Shown in pieces: positions 42,011-54,000 of a stretch of 64,000 nucleotides of DNA. The notes under the pieces are model-generated. The model saw nothing but the letters and a program-made list of their open reading frames with translations, made no database searches and was not told where the DNA came from. Made by a program: the position numbers and the translations under genes. Position 1 is the stretch's first letter, and every line of letters begins with the position of its first letter. This DNA is from Rhinatrema bivittatum (taxonomy: Eukaryota > Chordata > Amphibia > Gymnophiona > Rhinatrematidae), in contig NC_042627.1 of NCBI RefSeq assembly GCF_901001135.1, positions 2,524,500 through 2,588,499 of the forward strand, in the 5' to 3' direction.

Positions 42011-42540
42011 TTTAGTGGATTCTGTTTCATAGGTAGAAATAAAGTCATTTGAAAGCTGATAATGTACAGATACTATGTTATATTGTATTATGCAGCAAGC
42101 AACACAAGTTTAAAGTAACAGAGACAGGAAGAAGAAAATAGTGAACTACAAGGATCAGCCACAAGGTGGCACCAATCTGAAAGTTAACATTTGTAACCTC
42201 TCCTGTTTGTTTGCAACTTTCTGTCATATAATGAGCTACAGATGAAGTCTCTTACAAGTGCACCTGTAGACAGGGCTTTTCTGTAGATGCAACTGCTGAT
42301 CTCTGCCTGGCGTCAGGGGGCTGCTATCTCTCCTGGCTCTCATGATTGGCCTCAGACTGCCTGCTCGCTCAGGGCTCTCATCTATACTGTTCCCCACAGA
42401 AACACCCCCCCCCCCCCCCTTTTCACAATCTCCTCATCCCCTCAGCTCCTCTTTCACAACGTGCCCTCTATTTCCTATTCGCCAGCCCCTTTTTAGTTTG
42501 CTGACCCCACTTCCCCATCCCCATTCCTCCCTCGCTGATT
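42011..42540. other. Intergenic with a poly-C tract
   Basis: No gene recognised. Poly-C at about 42406-42418. Confidence 0.35.
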
Positions 42541-42544
42541 GTGC

Positions 42545-42950
42545 CAGCGATGGAAGGAGGTGAGCGGCAGTGCCTTGGATTATATCTTTCTCTGCTCTCA
42601 GGGCACCGCCAGGCAGTAGAGGAGGAGGATGGAAGGAGGTGAGCGGCAGTGCCTTGGATTATATCTTTCTCTGCCCTCAGGGCACCGCCAGGCAGTAGAG
42701 GAGGAGGATGGAAGGAGGTGAGCAGCAGTGCCTTGGATTATATCTTTCTCTGCCCTCAGGGCACCGCCAGGCAGTAGAGGAGGAGGATGGAAGGAGGTGA
42801 GCGGCAGTGCCTTGGATTATATCTTTCCCTGCCCTCAGGGCACCGCCAGGCAGTAGAGGAGGAGGATGGAAGGAGGTGAGCGGCAGTGCCTTGGATTATA
42901 TCTTTCTCTGCCCTCAGGGCACCACCAGGCAGTAGAGGAGGAGGAGGAGG
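42545..42950. repeat. 79-bp tandem repeat, five copies
   Basis: The motif GAGCGGCAGTGCCTTGGATT recurs at 42562, 42641, 42720 (GAGCAGCAG variant), 42799 and 42878, exactly 79 bp apart. Units are nearly identical, implying recent expansion. Confidence 0.95.
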
Positions 42951-43945
42951 ACGTGGCCTGACGCACTGCTGTTCACCGCCTCTTGCTGCCAGCCCAGTTG
43001 GTATGGGAAGGGGTATCTGCCCTAGATGGGGGGGGGGGGGGGTGATTGTAAATGAACTGCTGCCGCCCCCCGCCACTTGGCTTGGCTCCTCATCAACCAC
43101 TAAATCCACTGGAACCAGCCAATTTAGTGGTAGGAGATAGATTTTATGGCCCTTCCCTTGGCTATAAAGTTACGAGGGACTGGGGACTTTCAGCATGAAC
43201 CCTTAAAACAGTACAGAAGTTCCCCCACAGTAACCTACCCAAAGTTAAAGGACTCCTTAGCCTGGGGACCACCACATCCCCCGTCCACAGGAAAAACATC
43301 TTGCACACTGATTTACACCTCTGACCTAAATGCACACACAGAAAAGTCTCTTTATAATCCGGCTAAAAGTGTGCACACTGGAAGCCCAGAAATAGAAAGG
43401 CAATTTTCAGCAAAACCATTTTATCCAGGTAAATTGTTCTTTACCCAGGTGAACAGCTCTGGGAACTGTTTCTGATTAAATAGCACAATAGAAATAATGT
43501 ACTTTGTGTGAGCTACTCTCAGAGAGTGAGGTGATAGCTGAACAGCTTAGGATCTGGTGATTTATTCCTGGTTAAGCTCAAGCAGCTGCAAACTAGTATT
43601 ACAATGCCCCAAAGCGGTATCAGCAGCTGTTTCAGCATTATCAGTGCAGAAAAGGTCACGCAAACATGCCTGGCTGTTTGGGGGCAGTGGGTAAGTGTGT
43701 CATATTGTATTTATAATTATATTCAGCTTGTATGTCCCAGTCTGCTGAGCAGTAAAGAAAAGCAGACGAGCGGGCATTCTCCTTGAACAGAGAAAACAAG
43801 GGAATGAGGAGAGCCGGAGGATCAGATGATTAGGAAGGACTGTCCTCTTCCACTGCTCTAACCTCTGTCTTAATTGTTGTAATCTGCAAATAGACAAATA
43901 TACCGATTACTCTCTCAGATTGCCCTTGCCTCATCCACCTCTTTG
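42951..43945. other. Intergenic with a poly-G tract
   Basis: No gene recognised. A G run is at about 43027-43041. Otherwise single-copy-looking sequence. Confidence 0.35.
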
Positions 43946-43949
43946 GCCA

Positions 43950-44085
43950 TCTTATTTATGTATTTATTATTTATTTAACATTTTTATATACCGACCTTCA
44001 TGAAAGAAATTCATATCAGATCGGTTTACAAATAACATGAGGGGAATAACAAAGTCAATCATATAACAAGAAATGAAAGTTACAT
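43950..44085 (-). mobile_element. L2-type LINE 3'-end fragment
   Basis: TATTTATTATTTATTTAACA, TTTTATATACCGACCTTCAT and ATCGGTTTACAAATAACATG are the reverse complement of the L2-type 3' end (TGTAAACCGA... CGGTATATAAAAA). Confidence 0.6.
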
Positions 44086-44216
44086 ATAACAAGGTTACAT
44101 ATAACCTTGTTATATGTAACCTTGTTATATGTAACTTGTTATATGTAACTTGTTATATGTAAGTTATATGTAACTTGTTATATGTAAGTTACATATAACA
44201 AGTTACATATAACAAT
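44086..44216. repeat. Self-complementary AT-rich tandem repeat
   Basis: Repeats of GTTATATGTAAC, itself nearly palindromic, in both orientations, with arms such as TTACATATAACAAGGTTACA. It directly follows an L2-type 3' end and could have grown from that element's terminal sequence. Confidence 0.8.
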
Positions 44217-44459
44217 AATGATCTTAAGATCATCAGATACAATCACCCCAGATCCTGTTCTTGTTTCATTCTTATCACTTCACCCCCTATACTGTGCTGC
44301 TCCCTTGTTTTTTTGCCTGCATTTTTCAGCATTAAATCTTAACTGTCAGATTCTAGACCAAGGGTCTCCAAACTTCTCAAGGGAAGGGTCACACTGGACA
44401 TTTCAAATCATGAAGAAAGCCAAAGGCAGGGGATAGGCTGTTCCTGGCCATAAGCCTGC

Positions 44460-45147
44460 CTTCAGGGAACTGAAGCATTACTGCGCTGTCCCGTTCTCCT
44501 CGTGGTCCGTGACCAGTCTGCAAGGGCTATGTAGGGCACGCAGTGGGACAGGGTGGTCCACGACTCAGTCCCGCGGGTGGCCTGAGTAGGGCGCCCTGAG
44601 AGACAGTGCCAATGTCCATCTTCCTTGCTTCTTGTCTCGTCTAGGATTCCAAGTTCCTCGTTATTTCTGCACTTCAGCATCATGTCTCTGATGTCGTTGC
44701 ATCGACCCTGGTCCGGGATGCCATCGCATCGACCACTGGTCCGTGATGTCTTCACATCAGCCTTGGTGTCAAGTCTTCATCTGCGATGCCGTTGCATCGA
44801 TCCTGGTGTCACGTCTTCATAGTCCTGGTGTCATGTCTTCAACCCAAGTCTTCATGCCATGTGATGCTGTTGCATCAATCTTCATAGTCTCGTCTTCGTG
44901 TCAAGATCCGTCTGCCCTCAACCTCAGGCCAGGCCTGCTGCTCCATGCTGCTCGCAGCAGGTCCGAAAGGGCTCGGAATGGTCGAAGGACCATTCAACTT
45001 CCAACATCCTCGGATGTTGGCCTTGGGAGCTTGCAGGCCTGGCAGAGGGTACGACCGTCAGCTATGCGGAGCCACCGTCAACCCTTGGCTCGGCCCTGAA
45101 GGTCTGGATCGGGCTGAGGCCCATGGGCACACTAAACCACCAGAGTA
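44460..45147. other. Intergenic with degenerate GATGTCGTTGCATCGA repeats
   Basis: Imperfect repeats of CCTGGTGTCATGTCTTCAT and GATGCCGTTGCATCGAT type at about 44690-44890. Looks like part of a repeat family, but no coding or terminal motif was recognised. Confidence 0.35.
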
Positions 45148-45262
45148 CATAACAGAAGAGTCCTAACCTCTTTAGCCTTTCCTCAGGGGAATCGTTCCAT
45201 CCCCCTTATCAATTTAGTTGCCCTTCTCTGTGCCTTTTCTAATTCTGCTGTATCTTTCTTGA
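45148..45262 (-). mobile_element. CR1 LINE fragment
   Basis: AGTCCTAACCTCTTTAGCCT, TTCCTCAGGGGAATCGTTCC and TTGCCCTTCTCTGTGCC are the antisense of the CR1 C-terminal coding region (compare 14610-14670 on plus). Confidence 0.7.
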
Positions 45263-47000
45263 GATGTTGTGACCAAGGAGTCCTCTTGGCGTGGATCAAT
45301 CTCTTCACGGAGTAGCATCGGGGCCTTTCCCTTCACATAGCAGACTCAGAGAAGTGTTGGTGAAGGATTCTAGGAAAGGGGTTCCTGGAAGTCCAGATGT
45401 TTAAGAAGCTGGACACAAATGTACTAGGAGCTGTCAGAAGAAGGACAGCCTGCCTGAGTGAAGCTGGGAGCCCTAAGGAGAGGCGCATTTTCCTGGAGAG
45501 TATGTGGACCGAGCTGCTGGAAGGTGCCAGAGGAAGAGCAGTCCAGCTGGGAATGTTCCCTAGAGTCTAAGACTGAGTCAGCAACACCGTAGAGAAAAAG
45601 AAAGAAATCTTTGAAAAAAGATTATCTGGGAGGGCCCAGGGTGGAAGGGATACCTGTCCCAAAGAGCTGACCTGTTTTGGGGGTGAAGAGATGAAGCGAT
45701 ATTGTTTATTTTTGGTGCTTTTCAGGACTGATTTGCTCTTGTGCTGCACTGCCCTAAGTGTTTCTTGTTGGTACTTTAATTTCCCTGCCATCAGTTGGTA
45801 AAGATTTTTATTTTGAACCACATCACTGGTTTGGAGAGGGTCTTTTTGGAGTTCTTGACTGGTGAACAGGAAGAGCCCCTGGCAGCCTAAAACCCTTGCA
45901 AAGAGTGAACTTTCCCCTGTGTGGAAAGCTCGGGAGCTCATAGGGCCTTGCATGGTCTGTGATCCACGCCATGTGCCCCCCCGTGCCCAGGGCCACATAT
46001 ATTTGTCCACATGTAATGTGGATCTACAGAACCTTACGCCCATGAATGTGGAAAGGGTTGAGCATTCTACCATTGCCTGTAGACGTTTTCTAAGGGAATC
46101 CACATCCTCTGCTGCGTTTGTGTGCACGAGTGAGCATGCGCACAATACCTCCAGCCATGCATGCTTTAGTGTGGCAGTGTTTTTTGGTCCTTAGCCTTGT
46201 AGATCCTCATCCACCGATAACCCCAGGGTCACAGCAGGATTTAATGAGCAGCAAGGAGGGAGGGACCTGCCGATGCAAGACAGAGACAACAAAAGGGCCA
46301 CCTCCGCTGCGTCATTCTTTCATAAACAAGGCCTCTGATTAGATAGCAGCCACGGAAAGTTGGACTTTGAGATAACTGAGTAGCAGAGATGGTGAAAAAC
46401 CTAGGATACAGCAGAAAAAAATAAATGCATGCAAAGAACGGAGCACCTACTGCAAACTGCACTCTGCACACCGATGTGAGCGTGAGAGGAGAATTCATTC
46501 GCTGCCTGTTCCTTTCCCGCGTATGCACCGCTCCAGCAGTGACCCCCATCCCTCTCTCCAGAAAAGGCTGGAATTCCTCCCACTCTCACATGCTGCTCCC
46601 CACCTGTGCAAGGGAATGTAGGTGCACAGGGCGGGATTTTCGTGCTCCTAAAGGTGGCCACCCACACTGGACATTTGAAAATACAGCTGCGCTATCTTTA
46701 GCCACTGAAAAAGCAGACTTGTGTGCTGTGTCAGGGAAAGGGAGGTAGCCAGATGGCACCAATTTTCAATGCTGAGAGACGACTTTGCAGGCTTAAATGG
46801 AGCTGGCTAGGTTTTGATCAGTTCTAGTTAAGCCTAATTTCAGCAACAAACCAGCAGGTAACGCTGTGGCTGAAACTGAGCCTAAAACTGTATGTGCGGC
46901 AAAACCAGCTGCTCTGCCCTGCATTCAGTATCAGCTCCATAATGACCTCTATAAAAGCAATCATTTATAAACATTTCTCATTTACAGCCTTCCTTCCAGT
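45263..47000. other. Intergenic, no gene recognised
   Basis: Several short ORFs occur on both strands, but none resembles a known protein and none shows splice or domain support. Confidence 0.35.
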
Positions 47001-47007
47001 GTCCTAA

Positions 47008-47172
47008 GCAAGTGGTTCCCTAACCTGTCCTGGGGGATCCCCAGCCCGTCAGGCTTGCAGGACATCCTCAATGGATATGCATGAGATAAATGTTCATGCA
47101 GTGGAGGCCTATTCTTTGTGGATATCCTGAAAATCCAGCTCCCAGGACAGGTTTTGGAAGCCCTGTCTTAGA
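47008..47172. mobile_element. Small TIR element
   Basis: GGTTCCCTAACCTGTCCTGG on the left and CCAGGACAGGTTTTGGAAGC on the right form imperfect inverted ends around GGATATGCATGAGATAAATG-type sequence. Probably a non-autonomous DNA transposon. Confidence 0.45.
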
Positions 47173-47309
47173 CAGCTCTTGATATTTCTTTTGGATTTGC
47201 TCCCATTTCTATGTCTACGCACAGTGGCGTCAGTTCAGTCGCTGAGCAGCTAGTTAAGTTAAATTAGCCGTCGAGGTACATGCGTTCCATTAAGGGTAAT
47301 AACTGCCGC

Positions 47310-48170
47310 CGCTGAGGAGGCTGGAGCCTGGGGGAAGCTGTTTGCAGTGCATGGAACGAGGGACGGCTGTGAGGATGAGAGCAGTGCTGGCCTTGCATGG
47401 GCTGGAGCCTGGGGGAAGCTGTTTGCAGTGCATGGAACGAGGGACGGCTGTGAGGATGAGAGCAGTGCTGGCCTTGCACGGGCTGGAGCCTGGGGGAAGC
47501 TGTTTGCAGTGCATGGAACGAGGATGAGAGCAGTGCTGGCCTTGCACGGGCTGGAGCCTGGGGGAAGCTGTTTGCAGTGCATGGAACGAGGATGAGAGCA
47601 GTGCTGGCCTTGCACGGGCTGGAGCCTGGGGGAAGCTGTTTGCAGTGCATGGAACGAGGGACGGCTGTGAGGATGAGAGCAGTGCTGGCTTTGCATGGGC
47701 TGGAGCCTGGGGGAAGCTGTTTGCAGTGCATGGAACGAGGATGAGAGCAGTGCTGGCTTTGCATGGGCTGGAGCCTGGGGGAAGCTGTTTGCAGTGCATG
47801 GAACGAGGGACGGCTGTGAGGATGAGAGCAGTGCTGGCCTTGCATGGGCTGGAGCCCGGGGGAAGCTGTTTGCAGTGCATGGAACGAGGGACGGCTGTGA
47901 GGATGAGAGCAGTGCTGGCCTTGCATGGGCTGGAGCCCGGGGGAAGCTGTTTGCAGTGCATGGAACGAGGATGAGAGCAGTGCTGGCCTTGCACGGGCTG
48001 GAGCCTGGGGGAAGCTGTTTGCAGTGCATGGAACGAGGGACGGCAGTGAGGATGAGAGCAGTGCTGGCTTTGCATGGGCTGGAGCCTGGGGGAAGCTGTT
48101 TGCAGTGCATGGAACGAGGGACGGCTGTGAGGATGAGAGCAGTGCTGGCTTTGCATGGGCTCAGCACACA
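47310..48170. repeat. Dimorphic 81/68-bp minisatellite, about 11 units
   Basis: CTGGAGCCTGGGGGAAGCTG recurs at 47321, 47402, 47483, 47551, 47619, 47700, 47768, 47849, 47930, 47998 and 48079. Spacings are 81, 81, 68, 68, 81, 68, 81, 81, 68 and 81. The short form lacks 13 bp (GGACGGCTGTGAG-type). The long ORFs across it on both strands are repeat artefacts. Confidence 0.95.
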
Positions 48171-48179
48171 TTCGGCTGT

Positions 48180-49190
48180 CTCTGAGAGCAACACTCACAG
48201 TGGCAGCGCTGATGAACTGAGCTAATGTTTAACTCACTCCACTTTGATCGTAAACGTCGGCTTGCCTTCCACTGAACGCTTGCTGCTTTCCACGCTGAGC
48301 GTCTGATGGTGGAATTAGGGTTGTGCGCTCTAGGTCTGGGCTCATTGCCACTCGTATATGGACACTGTTTATGCAATTTGCTCACAGTGTGTGTCACATG
48401 GAGAGAATCAGTTTATAACAGCCCCCAGATGTTATCCCAAAGTTTTGGGATTCTCGTGTACACATAGTCCAGAGCAGAAGTACATTTTCATGCATACTTT
48501 AACAAATCTAAAGGAGATGGATAAATCCTCACTCCACCCCTCAGAATAGCTCTTTATAGTGCATACAGCATGGGGCTTGCACATCATTTTATACACACAA
48601 CCCCCTCAATGATTGTAAAATTGCTCCTTACACGCATAAACCAGGATTTCATGCATGTAAGTGGCTTTGAAAATCAGGTTCAGAGAGAGTGAGGTACCAG
48701 TGAGTTTGGGTCAGATCTGCTGAGGCTCTTTTGCCGTTCTTTGTCAATGGGAAAAATGCTCAGCACATCCGGTTCTTCGTTATATGAAACAAAACAGAAG
48801 CTCAGCAATAAGGCCGGGGATCTTATGTTTCAAAGGCATGTGGCTTACCTTTAAATCCTTCTGTGTGTGTGTGAGATAATTCCAAGGGCCTGATGTACTC
48901 AGCAGCAGTTTTCTCATAGACACTTTGGGAGTCGTTGCCAAAACTGTGTTTTACATGTGTAAGTGGGCTTTTGAAAATTCCTACAATATTGACCATTGAA
49001 TTATCCATAGGATTTGCTCACATAAGTGCACTTTGCATGCGGAAATTACTTTTGAAAATTGCTACAATAGTATGTTACATTTACACATTAACTCCTTTGA
49101 AAATGACCTCCAAAATGAGCCAGGCTCTCTAGTACACCCGGCCCTTGGTTATTTAACTCAAAGAAAATAAAGCTGAAAAGGGAAAGACCG
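48180..49190. other. Intergenic with decayed TIR-type fragments
   Basis: Segments with TTTTGAAAAT(T/C) motifs at about 48670, 48970 and 49050 resemble ends of the TIR family at 35388-35912. No gene recognised. Confidence 0.35.
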
Positions 49191-49194
49191 TGAC

Positions 49195-49990
49195 TGGATA
49201 TTTATTTATTTAAGGTTTTTATATACCGGCATTCATGAAATGATCACATCATGCTGGTTTACAAATAAACAGGGGTGCAATAAATACATCCAAAACAGAA
49301 ATAACGTGTGGAAGAAAGCAGTTACAATTAACAAGGACCATTGAACTGGGATCAGAGAAAATAAAGATAGTTTAGCAGAGACTAAATTATACACAAGGAG
49401 ATGAGGTACAGCTGCTGTGTTGGATATGTTGATGGCGAGGTGCATTAATTTAAGTCCGGGAAAGCTTGCATAAACAGCCAAGTCTTGAGTCTTTTTCTAA
49501 AGGTTAGGAGGCAATGCTCCTGTCTGAGATCGGGAGGGATGGAGCTCCATAACAGTGGGCCCGCTGTGGAGAGGGCTCGATCTCTTAAGGTAATGTGACT
49601 GGTGGTTTTAGTACGGGGTACATGGAGGGGTCCTCTGTATGCGTCTCTGGTAGGTCTTGTGGAGTTGTGTAAGCGGAGAGGAAATTGTAGGTCAATTGTG
49701 GTGTGGTGATGGATGATTTTGTAAATCAAGGATATGGATTTGTAGATGATTTTGAAGTGAATTGGTAACCAATGAAGGTCTTTTAGAATTGGGGAAATAT
49801 GGTCTCTTTTCCTGGTGTTTGTTAGTAAACGGGCTGCTGTGTTTTGTACCATTTGGAGCGGTTTGGTGTAGGAGGAAGGGAGATAGCGTTACAGTAATCT
49901 AACTGAGAAAATAATTGCTTGGAGGATCGTTCTGAAATCTTGGGTGTGGAAGAGAGGTCTTATCCTTTTTAAAACTTGATATGTAGCACA
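49195..49990 (-). mobile_element. L2-like LINE 3' part: C-terminus of ORF2 and 3' UTR
   Basis: The minus ORF 49852-49445 reads MVQNTAARLLTNTRKRDHIS, ILKDLHWLPIHFKIIYKSIS and DRALSTAGPLLWSSIPPDLR, ending LLTFRKRLKTWLF, the C-terminal block of L2-type ORF2 (QNAAARLLTGTRKFDHITP, LHWLPI, LWNSLP). The 3' UTR ends at the left in a TTTA-type tail with ATATACCGGCATTCATG. Upstream of 49852 the frame continues only partly. 5'-truncated. Confidence 0.82.
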
Positions 49991-50700
49991 TTCTTTTTTT
50001 TCTGTCTGTACAGTGCTGTGTACATCCAGCTGTGGGATGGAAACGTTCCAACCGCCCAAGCTCCAGTTTCTAGCGCTGGCTCACAGTCCCAGCTGCCAGG
50101 GTTTTGGGAGGCTCAGGACGTTTGGACTCTGCATGTTAAAAAAACCAAAACCATGTGGTTTAGAAAGAAATGTGAGCCCTCTGCCCTTTGCCCCAGTTCT
50201 GCCTCAGTCTGGGGCTGGAGGAACAGGTTTCCCAGACTCGGCCAGATGTGCCCGACAGAGGCGAAGCTGCTTCGGGTCCCACAGAAGAAAAGAACCCAGA
50301 GCTGGGTGCAGAAGGATTATTTCTGATCTTAGCCTTTTCATGAGGACAACGCGTGCAGAGTTTAAGCTCAAGCCAGCGAAACGCCTGGCATGTACGGCAG
50401 TGACGGGCAGGCCCGACGGCAGCTGCTTCACAGGGCTCCTATGGAGGCCAGATGCAAGGAGTTGGATGGGATCCAGCACTTAAAGGGTTACAGTAGAGCA
50501 CATCCTGCTCAGCAGCAATTTCCTAAAGGTTTACAGTGAGTTAGTGAGATGGGCACTGGAAAAACACAGACTTTAGGAGATACCCAAGGAGCAAAAAGCC
50601 AGCAATAGATTTGTTGAAATCCTATCCAGCTCGATTTATTTATTTACTGGGATAATTATTTGCTGGTATAATTGTTGGTGATTGACAAAAAGACCAGCAC
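49991..50700. other. Intergenic, nothing recognised
   Basis: No supported feature. Confidence 0.35.
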
Positions 50701-50719
50701 CAAGATAAAAAAAACAACG

Positions 50720-50960
50720 TATCTCACTCCTGCCCTGCAGCACTCCCTGTTATACCAGTACTGAGACCCACACCCAGCTCTGCCAGTGCACCTCACTCCT
50801 GCCCTGCGGCACTCCCTGCTGTACCAGTACTGAGACCCACACCCTGTTCTGTCAGTGCACCTCACTCCTGCCCTGCAGCACCCCCAGGCTGTACCAGTAC
50901 TGAGACCCACACCCTGTTCTGTCAGTGCACCTCACTCCTGCCCTGCGGCACCCCCTGCTG
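50720..50960. repeat. About 69-bp tandem repeat, 3.5 copies
   Basis: CTCACTCCTGCCCTGC recurs at 50723, 50792, 50861 and 50931, with GTACCAGTACTGAGACCCAC in each complete unit. Confidence 0.9.
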
Positions 50961-51271
50961 CTCTGGTGGGGTGAGGAAGGGAAGCTCAGTGCACAGGGGT
51001 CATGGGCGTGGCTGCAGCTGAGTGCATGGAGCTGGAAGAAAGTTTGTGGAAAATGGGGAAAATACCTTGAAAGAAGCAAGAGAAAGTGAAGATACTGTGC
51101 CTGAAACTGGAGAAAATATGAAAAGGGAAAGGCAAAGACAAGGAGCTCTGCTTGTAACCAGAGCAGATATCCAGAAGGAATCGGAGGGGCAAAACCCCAG
51201 GACCGCAAACTGCAAGTAACCCTCGATTTTCTGATCTGTTTAAGGAACAGAATCCGCTAGAAAACTGCAGA

Positions 51272-51919
51272 GTGGTGCGATTTCACTATGGGACTCACTG
51301 TGGCCCTCGGGACCCAGAATGTGTTGGGAAAGTCCCCCCAGCAAGTGAAGGCTTTGATTCATCCCTCAGGAAGCTCTCAGCACGAGATGGCACTCAGAGC
51401 TGGCAACCACCGGTATGGAAAGGTAAAGCCACCCAGGGCGGAAGGATCCCGGCAATGATCCTTCCACAGACAGAGCGAGGACAGTGAATGTGCAGTGTAA
51501 AGCTGAGCACCTTGAGGCCCGCGAGGTCCTGCACGGAGCTGGAAGGGTCACGGCCTCTGCTGGACTCACAGGGCTTCTGGACTGCAGGCCGCAAAGCCGT
51601 CGTGCATCTCCCCCCGGCCGATGGCCGCATACAGCACCTGCCTAACAGCTTCATGACTGGAAGGGAGAGAGGTGTCTGTTTCTACCCTGGGCAGATAAAG
51701 AAATGTTTTAAATGCAGCTCTACAGAGCATTTCAGTTCAGCTTGCAAACATGAAAAGTGTGGGAGATGTGAACAGACTGACCACACCAGTGCTGACCACA
51801 CCGAGCGCGTGAAGTGCAACCTGTGTGGGGTGGACAGCCAGGTGTGCAGGAGTGAGGTGGGACTCCGAGGTGAGCGCCCGCTCTCCCACGCGCGCCCAGG
51901 CCGCTCTCCTGGCGCGTGA
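51272..51919 (+). pseudogene. CCHC zinc-knuckle protein remnant (ZCCHC3-like or retroelement gag-like)
   Basis: The plus ORF 51488-51919 (143 codons) reads GVCFYPGQIKKCFKCSSTEH and onward, a layout like the zinc-knuckle tail of ZCCHC3-type proteins (FYPGQP followed by several CX2CX4HX4C knuckles). Knuckle 1 is intact (CFKCSSTEHFSSAC). Knuckle 2 ends in His instead of Cys (CGRCEQTDHTSADH). Knuckle 3 has only its first two Cys (CNLC). The ORF then runs into a TIR element. An upstream frame (51272-51487) may be part of the same decayed gene. ZCCHC3-like copies in vertebrates often behave as dispersed retroelement-like sequences, so this is probably not an active locus. Confidence 0.5.
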
Positions 51920-52440
51920 GGGCCCACGAGGGCCCGCGCTAATAAGGAGGCACTAGGGACGCTAGCGCCTCCTTATTGGCAGAAGCGGCGGCAGTCAGCG
52001 GGTTTGACAGCCGACGCTCATTTTTACTGGCATCGGTTGTCGAACTCGCTGACAGCCATGGGTTCAGAAAACGGACGCCAGCAAAGGTGAGTGTCCGTTT
52101 TCCAACCCACGGGCAGATTTTTTATTTTTTTTTATTTTTGGGGCCTCCGACTTAATATCGCAGTTTTTTCTGCTTTTCTGTGCACTTTCCCGGTGCCGGC
52201 CGAAATTAATGCCAATTTCTGAGAGTAAAATGTGCGGCTTGGCTGCACATTTTACTTTCTGTATCGCGCAGGACTAACTCATCATCGTGCATTTGCATGT
52301 TGCGGGCGCTATTAGTTTCGGGGGGGGGAGGGTTGGACGTGCGTTTTCCACGCACTATTACCCCTTACTGTATAAGGGGTAATAATAGCGCATCGAAAAC
52401 GCACGCTCGGCCTGAGCGCACGGTACTGAATCGTCCTGTT
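51880..52440 (+). mobile_element. TIR family copy 1
   Basis: Shares GCTAGCGCCTCCTTATTGGC, GCTGACAGCCATGGGTTCAG, GGGGCCTCCGACTTAATATC and TTGCGGGCGCTATTAGTTTC with the copy at 56387-57292, and ends GGTACTGAATCGTCCT. The left end is truncated or diverged next to the zinc-knuckle remnant. Confidence 0.65.
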
Positions 52441-52556
52441 AGATTGTGAGCTCTCTGGGGATAGGAAATACCTGCAGTACCTGAATGTAACCCGCTTTGA
52501 AGCACTGAAAAAAAAGTGCAAAAAGCGGAATATAAATCTAAATACATAAATGTAAG
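52430..52556 (+). mobile_element. LINE or SINE 3'-end fragment
   Basis: TTAGATTGTGAGCTCTCTGG, GTAACCCGCTTTGAAGCACT and AAGCGGAATATAAATCTAAA, a tail of the LINE-3'-end type, on plus. The family was not determined. Confidence 0.45.
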
Positions 52557-54000
52557 GAAAAAACAATTTTACACCCCGGTCATAATTTATCCTGCTGCTC
52601 CCTGTCTGATAAAAAAGAACCAAACCACTGAAGGACTTCTCCACCAAGTCCTATATCAGATAACCTAGATAATAAAATCTTATGTTTAACTCAATCAAAG
52701 GCCGAGCTTATATCTAAGTAAATTCCTATTACAGCGCCTCCGGCATCCAAACCTTTTAGCAAAAAGTCATTTATCGAGAACAATAAGGTCCCAGTACTAT
52801 TCTGTTTTTGCAGACGGCATTGCTATGGTGCAATCCAGTTTGCTGTGATAAAGACTCATTCAGACAGAGTTTTACCCAGCGAGATCAAATTTGAAATAGG
52901 GCGATAACTTGTTAGCGCATCCAGTGGAAATCTCTCTTTCTCAATAACTGGACAAATTACTGATCTCTTTAGTTTATCAGGGACCGGCCCTTCCTCAAAT
53001 GAGCAATTAATTAAATCAGTAACAGCCTCAATGAAGGGGTCTCCAGTTGGACAAGGATCTAATGGGCATTTGGAAGATTTGACCCGAGTCAGATGACTAA
53101 CAATCTCTGTTTGGGTAAGAGAATGAAATGTTTCCCGGTAAGTAGTGGCTCGTTCTATTTCTATTTCTAGCCGAACCCTTAGGGTAGAGAGTTCCTGAGT
53201 CCTTTGGACATACTTATTTACATAATAGTCAGCAAACCTCTGAGAAGAGCCAGGCAAAGCTGGAGATTCCTGTTTTCATGCGGTAACAACTTATTCACGT
53301 CTGTGAATAAGCTGTGAGGGTGAGTTACAGCTGAAGTAAAATATTGTTTCCTAACCCTAAGAAATAAACTTCTGTATTCCCTCCTCCTATTTATACAACT
53401 GGTAAAATTAATAAATCAGGATGTCTCTGCCACCCTCACGGCTCTTTTCCCTGTCCTATGGACTCTCCCATGACCACAATTAACCTTAACCACTTTTTCG
53501 GGACAATCCCACTGGTTAATGTCAATAACGACCTGAGGAAGGAGTCAGTGAAGGACTATAGGAGATGTTATCCTTTGCTTCAACCCAGGCTGATTTAAAC
53601 TCCTCAATTCCTATTGGACCTTAGTGGCGCTGTTCATGTTCCTGCCTTCAATGTGAGGGAAAATTCAAAGTAAAAGAAAGGAGACCACGGTCAGACCACG
53701 GACCCTGTGAGATTGTTAAATTCCGTACCACAGACTGGTTCTTTTCCAAGTTAGATATCAATATTTGATCAAAGACAAGAGCCTTATTTGTGGGAGCGTG
53801 GACCATGGCTGACATGTGTAATGCAGATAGAAGCATCTGAAAATCTTCAGCAACATGGAGATTGAAATCTCCTATTACAAAAACAATTTCTGATCATAGC
53901 TTCAGCTGGGAAATCTTCTAACAGCAATAAATCTTCCCGGGAGGGAATAAAAATGAGGAAACGCAAGATTCAAACAAGCACCAGACTCTCAGATCCCCCT
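52557..54000 (-). mobile_element. L2-like LINE ORF2 fragment: endonuclease and N-terminal RT
   Basis: The minus ORF 53257-52856 reads VKSSKCPLDPCPTGDPFIEA, EGPVPDKLKRSVICPVIEKE and LTSYRPISNLISLGKTLSE, the first RT blocks of L2-type LINEs. Further right, 53836-53648 contains the end of the endonuclease domain (NKALVFDQILIS, RGLLSFTLNF). Frames are broken in several places. The catalytic YADD part is missing. Confidence 0.75.

Noticed and set aside
45567..46145. 192-codon minus ORF
   Set aside because: No recognisable motif, biased composition and no partner exons; treated as chance.
47259..48225. ORFs of 311, 302, 220 and 176 codons on both strands
   Set aside because: They are readings through the 81/68-bp minisatellite; overlapping frames are open at once and the proteins are only repeats.
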